In this document: piece by piece, positions 1 through 10,317 of the stretch | Layout of the letters: each line of letters opens with the position of its first letter | How positions within the stretch are numbered: position 1 is the first letter of the stretch | Source: Psilocybe azurescens | Taxonomy: Eukaryota; Basidiomycota; Agaricomycetes; Agaricales; Agrocybaceae | Assembly: GCA_023853785.1 (NCBI GenBank) | Contig: JAJIRX010000171.1 | Span: forward strand, 1 to 26,030 | Length of the DNA: 26,030 nt | Direction of reading: 5' to 3' | Position numbers and translations under genes: made by a program | The notes under the pieces: generated by a model | Database searches by the model: none | Told to the model about the DNA's origin: nothing | What the model saw: the letters and a program-made list of their open reading frames with translations, nothing else

Positions 1-425
1 CGGAATTGAAAGTGATACAAAAAGTTACAATTGTACAGATGATGATGTGGGCGTTTATTTATAACAAGATAATCCAACAAAAATAAATAGTGAGAAAAAG
101 TACTAGTAGTGATGTGTTTTGACGAACCAAGAATGCTGGTGCTAAGTGCGAACAAATTATATGTGCGTAAAAGCAAGGGGCAGGAAAGGCAGGCAGGAAG
201 AGCAGAAAATATGTGAAAAATATGTTTGTGGAAAACATTATGTATATGGTCCCAGTGCGATAGATAATCCAAAAACAATAAGATGCTATGTTTGGTATGC
301 AGTTGATGAAAGTGGGCGAGTTGGTCGTCCATTCGGTATGTATGCATTATATGCATGCGATCGTATGTCGTTAGTCAAAACGATAAAAAGCCGAGCTTAG
401 GTAAGATGAAAAAGAGAGAAACCAT
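1..425. other. 3' flank of the phosphatase gene, no gene seen
   Basis: This AT-rich stretch lies downstream of the phosphatase stop codon, which is on the minus strand. It probably holds that gene's 3' UTR and terminator. The only open frame here (146-400, plus strand) has no recognisable domain or splice context and was not called. A short perfect inverted repeat (ATGCAT-TAT-ATGCAT) lies at about 342-356; its significance is unknown. Confidence 0.5.
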
Positions 426-3400
426 CTATGGAGGCATAGCCCTCGCTGACGGTGCGCTGACCCCACCCATATGCAACACACTCGACGACACCCGAACTGG
501 GACAGGATGATAGCGCGCGTCGTCCACGACAGACAAATCGTCCCCGCTCCGCTGCTTTCGCTTAACACTAGGCCGCTTCGAAAGCATCAAATCACCTTCC
601 TTGTCCTCTTTCGGAAGCTCGGTCGGACTGGCGCCCCTCTTGCCAATTGACAGAGACGACGATGATGCAATCGACGCAGTCTCATGAGAGTAAGGGTGAG
701 ATCCTTGACGACGAGACGGCGACGACTTGGGAGAACGTGAAGCAGAAGACTTTGGAGTATGCGGAACTTCGGATTCATAGGGTTTTGTCTTTCTTGGCAC
801 GAGTCCTTCAGCGGCCTCTTTTTCTTCGTCGAGGACCATCAACGAACCCTCGATGATGGCTGCATGAACGAAAACGTATTGCCTTAGGCTCTGGCACAAA
901 CTCATGCGTTGTTCACGCATATCTTGCACAACCTCCCAGATAGGGTCGTCAAAGGTTGTTAGAGGAGGAGGAGTGAAATCTTCGTGCAGTGGCCTCGGTT
1001 CTTTATAGTCGAAAGTCTTTGACTGCCCTTCTTTAGGTGATGGGTGTTCTGTCGTAGTTACTGGACGAGAAGACACGCTTGCAGTGGGATGAACCAGTTT
1101 CGGGGTTTAGGATAAATAAAATTCGATTCGTCCGCAGAGGGCGATTGGGATCGAGATGGAGGCGATTCGCAGTCGCTCGACATAGGTGGTTGAACAGATA
1201 AAGACTTCGATGGGCTGCTCATTAAGTCAAGAGATAGTGTGAATGGCTTGACAACCGTGTCCACACGGGAACTGTCGCGTTGACCAAATTTTACCTCGCT
1301 CTGCCGGTGTGGCCTTGGAGAGGATAACAAGGACCTAGCGGTATCCCCGTGGTGCTTTCCCGAACTGGAGTGCGAAGACGAGCCCGTGTGCATGGATGGG
1401 GCGGATATTGTCCTGTGACGCTGTTCTGCAGAAGACCGTTGATTGTTGAGGGCAGCTTGGAGCAAGTCGGAAGACAATTGAAGTTGAGGGTTTGTAGAGT
1501 TCGCTTTGAAATATGATGAGGTCCCGGACACAGAGGTCCCAAGTGAAGAGGACGAATTATAATAGTAGCTACCATGTTTATGTTGCGTCTCCGACGACCC
1601 TGTTATGCTTGAGATATTTGATGATCCGGTAGTTGAAAAGGAAACAGGCCAGTTAGACGACAGTGGTTGCTCTGGAACTGGTTGACTTGGCCAATTTGAA
1701 GGTCCAGTAATACCTGTTTCGTCCCGTACATTTTCGGCCCATTGCATAGTACCCGAAGTCGATGTGGCAGGAATATCCACTTCGCTTCCAGCTGTTTCGG
1801 CCTGGTCAACTTGCATGGGTGTAGCCAGAGGGACATGAATGATTCTGCTTTGGTCTGGTGTCGATTGGCTGGTATCTTGCCGATCGCCCATGGTGAGTGT
1901 AGCTGTATTCACCCCTTCGCTGACTGTACTGTCAGGAGCAACATCCATAGCATCACCTGCCCGAGCGTTGCGAACTTCCCTCCTGATAGCGTCCAAAATT
2001 GCATCCACTGTAATGAACCCGCCTGTCCTTCCTACTCCTGCACTGCAATGGAGTAATACAGGATTATTGCCACCCAGCGTATGCTTTGCAACACCAGTCT
2101 TCTCGTCAATGTCGTTTAGAGATATCTGGTCAGAGCCTTTTCTCCGCTTCTTGGGTTCGCTGGGTTGATCCTCCGTTTGAGTTTCTTTGACAGCTTCTTC
2201 GACCTGCTTAATCAATCCCAAGACGCCTCTAGGATCTTCAGGCACATTCATATCCGGCCATTCCAGATATTGCAAATGAACTATCCGGCGAGGTTTCGCA
2301 TCCGGGTAGCCTGTATGGGTCAGCTCAAAACCCTTTTGACCGTTTCTGAGTGTTTGTTATGGTAATGATGATGGCGATATCGCTTTTGAGAACCCGCGGA
2401 GTGGGAAATCGCCTCTGAGGCATGCGCGAGGTCTGAACGGAAACGGCGGAATGCTGAGAAAAGAATCCGGCAGTGGTGGGACGCTCATCCAAAGGCGCAA
2501 GGCCTTCTGTGGAGACCAATCGGAGACGGAGGGGACCGAAGACAGTATCTGACCAATAAGCTCCACATTTGACCATGGCACCCTCTACCTCACGGGTCAG
2601 CATAACAATGACGTGAACATTTTGTTCCCAACAGAGACTGAACGATGTGTCAAAAATAAGAAAAGATGGATGAAAATTTCGAGATATACTCACGTCCAAA
2701 AGTCAGTAAATGTTGCAGGGAGAGGACCTTGGGTAGCGATGTAGCGTTTGGTGGTGCCAAGGGGTTGAATGTATGACGCGTTTATGTAGTCGTCATCGGA
2801 TTCCTTCTTTTGATGGAGTCTGACGCGCGCGTGTTCAAATGGCCAAATGTGTCGATATCTTTGAAAATGGATCAGAATATGAACAGTAAGAGAGAGAGAG
2901 CATTGTGCATACCTGTTTTTTGCGCCTTTTTCAACACCAGCAGTTATGCTGTATGGAAAGGAGTTTCGAGGATGGGAAGAGGAAGCGAATTCCGAGACTT
3001 GACCGCTCTCCTTTGAGTGGTGCTCCATGATGCCCATCAGTCGACGTTGTTCAGAGAGCTCAATCTTGAAGAATTGCATTGCAAGGGCCTCCTTGCCCTC
3101 TTCGATGTCTGTCTGGTTTGCACCGTCATCATCCTCTGATTCGGAAGAGGTGGAATCACTGTAAGATCCGTGTTGATGAGGAGCATTGGCTGCTCTGCGT
3201 GCAATCTCCTGCAGCCAGGAAAGGGTAGCTCATGTATACGGCGACGGACCCTCCGAGGGAGGCGAAGAGGAATGCGATCTGTTATACCGTGAGAAAGTTC
3301 AGTGTTCTGGCGAATGGTATCGAAAAAGGGATTGAAGGCGGGATGCGAATTCGGATTTGCAGGGTTGGAAGCAGGCTGGAGCACGGCAGAGGGGGAAGAG

Positions 3401-4112
3401 TCTTTGGAGCAGGGGCAGCGGAGGAATTAAAATGGGGTGAGTTGTGCACGGTGGTAGAAGAGAGAGAAAAAGGCAGCCATGGGAAGATGACGGGTTTTGA
3501 GAAGGGAGGACTTGTCGGTATCGTCGTCATCTTCGTCGAGCTCTGTGTCTGGAGTTGGGGGAGGGTGTCCACGAGATCACGTCTGTCGCGCCAGAGGGCG
3601 TGGAAGCCGCCTCTGAGCCAGACGAGATCGCCGTGGAAGCCGTCTGCCTTGAATTTGCGGAGAAGACCGGCAATGTTGGACGAGTCTGGGACAGCGGAGG
3701 AGTCAGCATCATAGACGAGGATGCGGGAGGCGGAGTGCCAGGCGGAAAAGCGGTTGCGGGCGGCGAGGGTGGGGAGCATGGCGGAGAGACGCTGGAGGGA
3801 GAAGAGGGGACGCTTGAGGAGAGTAGAGGGAACTGAGAGGGAGACAGCATGCGGGATACGGGCAGAGGAGTAGGCGGCATGGGGGCGGATGTCGAGGATC
3901 AGAGCAGCTGTGTCTTGGAGCCAGGTGTCGAGGTGACTTGGCTCGAGAGACGGGAAGGGGGACGGCAGCTTCGGTGTCTACAGCGGGGGCACAGAGAGAA
4001 TGGCAGACTGTTTGAATCTATCTGCGATGGCTTGAGCAAAGTTGTCCATGCCAGAGGACTGCTCACTGGCACTCGCAGCAACAGTACCAGTCATCATGAA
4101 AAAGTCGTCCAT
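426..4112 (-). CDS. Protein tyrosine phosphatase with N-terminal rhodanese-like domain (Pyp/Ptp MAPK-phosphatase type)
   Basis: Removes phosphate from phosphotyrosine. By family (fission yeast Pyp1/Pyp2, yeast Ptp2/Ptp3) the likely substrate is a stress MAP kinase; that is inference. Three exons: 4112-2913, 2858-2694, 2637-426. The start is the ATG in MDDFFMMTG. Residues ~60-175 form a rhodanese fold (LILDIRPHAAYSSARIPHAV, then LVYDADSS), where the position of the active-site Cys is not Cys, so it is probably a docking domain. The PTP domain has RYRHIWPFEHARV, DDDYINASYI, the WPD loop (YLEWPDMNVPED), the P-loop HCSAGVGRTG (near residue 653) and the Q-loop region MREQRMSLCQSLRQYVF. About 340 Ser-rich residues separate the P-loop from the Q-loop. 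The frame is interrupted by a TAG at 3978-3980 and by apparent one-base deletions near 3400, 3216, 2385, 2334 and 1090. With these restored the CDS is 3582 nt (1193 aa). The start lies only 77 nt past the TOP2 stop. Confidence 0.9.
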
Positions 4113-4189
4113 GGATAGAGTATGTAAACCTTACAATCCTAATTCATATTATTTCTACTTTCGTACATGACGTCATATCAGTCTAGACT

Positions 4190-7100
4190 CTACTCTTCAA
4201 ACATCGATCCCCCAGACTCCGAGTCATCTGATCCAATCTCCACATATTTCGATCCACTCTTTCCTCGTGCCAATCCTGCCCGTCCACCCGCCCCAGTTCC
4301 CTTCGTGATTGCAGAATAGTCCATCTCCTCAGAGTCGCTCGAAATAACAATTTCTTTCTTCTTGTTCTTGCCCGGCGACGCTGGTTTCATCTTCTTTGCC
4401 AGCCCACCACCACTACCGCCCGCTGCTTTCGATCCACCGGCTGCAGTCGTCTTTGTCTTCCTTGGCCGGGTGCGAGTATCCTAGTTCATCTTCTGACTCC
4501 TCTCCAGATGATCCCAAGCTGTATCATATTTAGTTGTTGTTACATATCTATATATGTGTTAATCAACTTACCTCTTCCGTTTCGGTCTCGCTGGTGCTTT
4601 CCCTTGTCTTTGGATGGCGGCTCGTATGTCTCGCTCTCACTCTCTGAGTCGATCAAAACAGGTTTCGATGCTGCTTTTCGTTTTGTTCGAGCCCCCTGTC
4701 GTGGTTGCCGCTTTCTCTGTCATCTCGACGTCGGAATCAAATTGCGCCGTCCCCGCCGATACGTTGCTCTGCGCCTTCTTCGCCGCGGTGGCCTTCTTGG
4801 CAGGCGCCCGAGCTTTCACCGGAGGTACCAACATATCTTCATCCCCACTGCCCGCCTGTTTGGCCGCGGCCGCCTTCTTAGCAGGTGCTCGGGCCTTCGC
4901 CGGTGCGGGCGCAGGTTCGTCTTCATCGTCGCTCTCATCTTTCGGCGAGGCCGCTTTCTTAGCTGGTGCCCGAGCTTTCACCGGGGTACTGACACATCCT
5001 CATCTTCGCTGGTTGCCTTTTGGCCGCGGCCGCCTTCTTAGCAGGTGCTCGGGCTTTCGCCGGTGGTGGCGCAAATTCGTCTTCATGGTCGCTTTCGTCT
5101 TTCGCTGGAGCTGCCTTCTTAGCTGGCGCCCGAGCTTTAGGTGGCGGTGGCGGAGCATCATCATCGTCGTCGTCGTCATCGCTCAACTCGATGACCTTCT
5201 TCTGCAGCGCAACTTTACGTTTAGGTGGAGCCTCCTCCTTGTCCTTCGCGGCTGCTATTGTCTTCTTGGGTTCAGCGGGTTTCCGCTTCGTCGCTACAGC
5301 CTTGGTAGGCCTAAACTCATCTTCATCATCAGACATATTCCCGTTCCGATCGATTTGCGTGTTCGCAGAACCGCTGCTTGCGCTTAATCTTTTGCCGTTG
5401 GCATCTTTGGTCTTCTTCTCCTCGAATTCGATGCAGTTTTGCTGTATGTAAGTTTTATCAGTGTTGATAATATGATAAAAGTAAAACATACAAACCTCCC
5501 ACTCTTTCAAGAAAGCGTCAAGATCTGAATTCCATAGATCTTTGGGTGACTTTTCCAGGAGAGCAAGCAGCTCAGTTTCTTTCTCTGCAGCTTGGGCTTT
5601 GAGTTTTTCAATCTGTCCACAAATAAGCACAATGGTATTTGAGACAATAAGACACAAACCTTTTCTCGCGTCAAACTCCAAATGGCCATCCCAAGAAGAT
5701 AATCAAAGTCCGAATCTGCCCCGTGTGCGTCCGCGCCACCATCTTCTTCATCCTCATCGTCGTTCTCCTCGGGAGGCTCTCCAATGACAACCGGTTTAAC
5801 GACCTTTGGGAACGGCCTAAACTTGTGCTTGCGCAGATCCACGACGATATCCTTCTTCTTGCGGTTCGCAACGACTAGTTGCTTGTCGACGATCATCTGT
5901 ACGAACCGAGCCTGGTTCGACAGCTTCTCGAACATTGTCTGGATCTCATCGGCCATAAAGTCCTGTATATAACACAGTAAGCAATCTAATCAAAACTTAT
6001 TAAATGTTTTACTGACCTTGCGTTTCTGGTAGTACGCCAGGCGCACGGAATAGAAATCCTCCAAAATTTCCTCGGGCGAATCATACTTCTTGATCTTGCC
6101 CTCAAAGTCGAAACAAATCATGTTGCTCGTGTTGATCTTCGACGTCAGTTTGAAGAACTCGTGCAGTCCTTGAGCCTCTGCCGTCTCAAGGTCCTTGGCG
6201 CTCATCGTGACGATGAAATGTACATTCAGATTGTCGTGGTGCTCTTTGTAATCCTAGAAACATCGGTTTAGCCATGTATCGGAATACAATACATTTTATA
6301 GTATAAAATCATACCTTTACGACGCCTTCCTTGTCCTTGTCCTTGTCGCCAGCGATCATTGCCTCGAGTTCTGCCTTGTAGCTCGGCGTCCATTTGTGAA
6401 TGGGAAGCTCGGTGATCTCAACCGTGGTATGTCGTTCAGCTTCTTGATGACACCGAAGACGTCGTACTTGTGCTTGGCCACTGCCTTGATCTCACCCTTG
6501 AAGCCGCGCCACCAGGGCAGCATGGGTACCAAATCCTCTCCTTTCATCAATCGGCGAATATTATCCACAATGTCGACTGGGTTGTAGCATGGAATTGTAG
6601 TACTCCAACCTATAAATGATAAGTTAATTTTCTTCGGACAGTGCGAAATATGAAGATACTCACCTGTACCGATACCTTCTGCTCCGTTGATAAGAACAAG
6701 CGGCACAATAGGCATATAAAACTCGGGCTCGATGAGTGCGTTATCATCCTTCTGCTGGTTGAGGAGATTGTCATCGAAAGGGTGAAAGATGATCCTCGCG
6801 AGCGGCATCGGCTTCGTGAAGATATAACGAGGGGCGGCATGATCTTTTCCACCAGTGTCGCGCGTACCGTACTGACCCGAAGGGAAGAGCAGATTCAAAT
6901 TGTTACTACCGACAAAGTCCTGTGCCAAGTTGACGATCGTAGCCGCTAAACTTGCTTCTCCATGGTGGTATGCGGCGTGCTCACTGATGTAACCGACCAG
7001 TTGTGCAACCTATTGAGAGAAATTCAATGAAAGTGAAGCTCGCTGAAGAAATGTATCTCACCTTGAGCTCAGCTTTGAGCTTGCGCTTGAAGCAACCCCA

Positions 7101-9911
7101 TATAACCTTTCTTTGTCCAGGTTTTAGACCGTCGGCAACAGAGGGTATCGAACGGATGTTATCAGCCATAGAAAACAAGATCAACTCCTTGTTGATGAAC
7201 TCCGAGTATGGGATTTCGTCCATCCGATGATCAAGGTATGTCCCCTGTTTTAAACTGACGAAGCTATTCTTTTCGCTCGTCTGCCTTCTTCTTACTGAAA
7301 GCCAGGTCAATGAGCTCCTTATCTCCTTCTTGTGTTGGAGCAAAAGGAATCATATGTTTCTCCATATGACCGAAGTAATCGCGAGCATCTGCGTCGGTAC
7401 TTGTTCCCAAACCCTAGATTCAAACAGTCGATGAGCAATATCCTCCTCCTGCCACAAAATATACTGACCTTGAAGTACTTCGAAACCCACTTCTTGGAAT
7501 CTGGTGTCGTTTCTGCCACTGCTCAAATTCGGGGATTGTGAAGAAGTTGAGTTGTTTCTTTCCGTTAGTCACCTTAATTGTATTACAAACAGTAAGCCTC
7601 GTTATGTAGTAAACTAACAAAAACCCACCCGAACAATAGGCGTTACAAACTCTACAAGGAATTCGGGTAGCTTCAAAAGTGAAGGATAAAAGTGATCCAG
7701 GAAGTTGATCAATAGTCCTTTGATATGAGAGCCGTCGTGATCCTGTTCGTAGTAGATAATTGTCGTCAATATCAGTACGTATACCCTATCACAGCATAAC
7801 CAACCTGATCTGTCATAATCATGAGCCTTCCGTATCGAAGGCTTGATGTGCTCGTATAGTCTTTGTTGTGTTGGAGGCCCATAATCTTCTTGATATTTTG
7901 GATTTCCTCGTTCTTCATAATTTGATCGTGTTTTGCCTCACGAACGTTGAGTAGCTTTCCTCGCAAGGGAAATACACCAAAGTTGTCTCTACCCACAACC
8001 CCAAGGCCGGCAACAGCAAGAGCCTTGGCTGAATCTCCTTCTGTCAAGATGAGTGTACAATCCTTCGCGTGCTTGGTACCGGCATTGTTCGCATCAGAAA
8101 GCTTAGTGAGACCTAACAGTCTACAGGGATATTGGTTAGAATGTGCTCGTAAATTCTATCATTTCTACGACTGACCTTTCGCGCTTGGTCCCGTCCGTCT
8201 TCTTAATCTGCTGATCGGCCTTGTATTTGGCCCAATTTAGGACATTGTCGACGATTGGCGATTTAAGAACTAGAAATTAATTAGCTTCCATTAAACAATG
8301 CAGAATATTGCAATACCCTTTTTTATGAAATCTTCCGTCAAGGTTGGTTTACTGCCAAATTTCGAAGCCGGCAAAGTAAGGGTCTCTTTCGTCTGGCTGT
8401 CGAAAGTTGGATTGACGATCAGGGCGTTGATGAAGATCCACATATGGTTCTTGATTTGAGCTGGCTTGACGGTGGCGGCTTTATTCTTTTTGAGATGGCT
8501 GCTATAAGACTTTTGCAATCTGATCGGTGATATAGGTGACATGGGTTCCTCCCTTGCTTGTTGAAATGGAGTTAGCGAATGAAACCTGTTGGAAGGTACC
8601 GTCCGAGATAGTGAAAGCAACCTCCCATCGATTGCCAGCTTGCTCATAAATGACAGTGGGTTTAGGTTGAATGGCACCTCCGGAAATTTCTGAGGCTTCA
8701 GCTTGAGCTGAGTTGATGTAAAGATCCACATATTGTCGGAAATTCTTGACCTTCAGGCGCTCGTCGTCCAGGAATACTTTGATATCTTTGACGACTCCGG
8801 CCATGTCGTACACACGTTTTCTTAGAAGGCTGGCGGTGTCGTCGTCGATGTTGTCCATTCCGAATCGTCTCAAATCGGGCTTGAAGGTGATACGAGTGTA
8901 TTCCTCGCCTTTGGTGTTCTTCGTGATCTTTGGTTTGCCGCATTTACTCATGTTGTCAGTCCAAGTTTGCTTGTATTTCTGCGACGTATTTTTGTCGGCG
9001 GTTTCCACAGTGAATTCGTGAGAATATATGTTGGCTAGCTTTGCGCCATAACCATTACGACCGCCCGTCAGTTTCTTTTCATCATCATCGTAGTTCGACG
9101 AGGAGAGTAGATGTCCAAAATCAGCTCGGGGACGTAAATCTTTTCAGTTTCGTGTATTTCTATGGGTATACCACGACCGTTGTTGTAAACAGATATTGTG
9201 CTTTCTTCTATATCAATGGTGACTTTCAAAGTATCCATAGAAGGGTCATTTATCTAGAAATCGGTGATTAATCCAAAAGTATGGCACGATTTGGGAAGGT
9301 TACCTTGTTATCGGCAGCGTTGACTAGGATTTCATCCACAATCTTGAAGAAACCAGGGACATATTTGACGTCTCGATTGACCATACGTTTAGCAGACGCA
9401 TCATACGTCCACATATGTTGTGTTATGGTTTCGACACTTCCGATGTATGAATCTGGCCGCTTCAGAATATGCTCCAGTTGAGAGAGCTACCAGGAGATCA
9501 GCATACGAATAAACCAGATTTGCGTGCATAAGTACCTTGGTATAGGTTTCTGTGGCAGTCTTCTTCTTCCTCTCTGGCTCTAATTTGCTGGTCGACGCGT
9601 TGAATGCCTCGTCATCGGACGCGTCTTTGTCCAAATCCATAGCGTTCTCAACAGCATTCTCGTCGTGATCGACAAGGACTTTCTTCTTCGGTGCAACTTT
9701 GGGCTTCGCCTTTGAAGTTGTTGCCTTCGGCTTTGCAGTGATAGTTTTGGATGCAGCCTTTGCCTTCGTCGTAACCTGTCGACGCTATATTAGTCAATCA
9801 ATGTGCAAGATAGATTCATCGCATACTGACTTTCTTCTTTTCTGGTTCGTAATCCTCAGATTCGGACCCAGATATATTCATATCAAAGTTTTCCCCCTCA
9901 GATGAGCTCAT
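4190..9911 (-). CDS. TOP2: DNA topoisomerase II
   Basis: Nuclear ATP-dependent type IIA topoisomerase that passes one duplex through another; essential for chromosome segregation. There are 16 exons: 9911-9831, 9775-9536, 9486-9304, 9253-8317, 8269-8176, 8120-7805, 7742-7629, 7572-7469, 7413-7062, 7009-6664, 6609-6315, 6253-6017, 5962-5660, 5612-5496, 5441-4572, 4518-4190. Landmarks in order: acidic/basic N-terminus; GHKL ATPase (ILVNAADNK ~160, GGRNGYGAKLAN ~235); TOPRIM (EGDSAKA ~543, DHDGSH ~618); winged helix with the catalytic Tyr in APRYIFT (~872); GEGIGTG-type tower region; coiled coil; and a Lys/Ala/Pro-rich C-terminal domain with five repeats. The frame is broken by apparent deletions near 9118, 8512, 8489, 7516, 6429, 5019, 4984 and 4596, by insertions near 7243, 4664 and 4480, and by a TAG at 7264-7266 where the family has Trp (ERKEWLRQF). 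With the indels corrected the exons total 4923 nt (1640 aa). All catalytic motifs are present, so this is unlikely to be a decayed copy. Confidence 0.96.
4760..5150 (-). repeat. Tandem 27-residue repeats in the TOP2 C-terminal domain
   Basis: The protein reads KARAPAKKA five times, each copy followed by a short Lys/Ala stretch and an acidic patch (DESDHEDE, SEDED, DESDDEDE, GSGDED). Copies 1 and 3 resemble each other, as do copies 2 and 4, so the unit is a ~54-residue dimer. At DNA level the block at 4861-4893 recurs at 5021-5053, 160 bp apart (162 after restoring two lost bases). The basic A-K-P repeats look like histone-H1/HMG-type DNA-binding tails; that function is inference. Confidence 0.85.
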
Positions 9912-10317
9912 GATCTCAGAGGAGAACCGGACGATAACACGATGTATGTCGTTGGTTGAAGTTCAATGTCAACTGATATAAAGGTGCCAGTGTGATTAAT
10001 TCGACAGTTGTCACAGAGGCCCCGTGACCGTCGCGTTATTTGGCGTTGTACTTGCTTATATGTTGTCATTGTAACCAAATACAGGTGGGGTTACTACATC
10101 AAAATTTTGATGGATTAATTCTCCTGAGATAGAAATGTGTCATTATCTCTTATTATTTTTATTGGTAGTTCTACCATGTATTTTATGTGTTGTGAAAACA
10201 TTCCATATTTATTGAGCAAAGGACAAAGCCGTCGGGGGTAACGAGTATGAACAGTGGTGAACAGTAATGATATGTAACACATGGTCATGGTAATAGACCA
10301 GTTCAAGGACCAGATAT
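9912..10317. promoter_or_regulatory. Intergenic region: TOP2 5' flank and GCN20-homologue 3' end
   Basis: Both flanking genes are on the minus strand, so this 406-bp stretch must hold the terminator of the GCN20 homologue and the promoter of TOP2. No coding signal was seen. A TTTGGCG element next to CGCG at about 10032-10046 resembles an E2F/MBF-type cell-cycle site, which would suit TOP2, but one short match is weak evidence. Confidence 0.4.

Noticed and set aside
342..356. ATGCAT-TAT-ATGCAT inverted repeat
   Set aside because: Short and AT-rich, with no associated feature; likely chance.
1742..2365. Plus-strand open frames opposite the phosphatase
   Set aside because: Antisense of the conserved PTP P-loop region; no independent support.
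4508..5451. Plus-strand open frames over the TOP2 tail (Arg- or Ser-rich proteins)
   Set aside because: They are antisense shadows of the Lys/Ala/Pro repeat and of its GC-rich codons.
4190..9911. TOP2 as a pseudogene
   Set aside because: All catalytic motifs, 15 clean introns and a codon sum divisible by three after indel correction argue for a functional gene read through errors.
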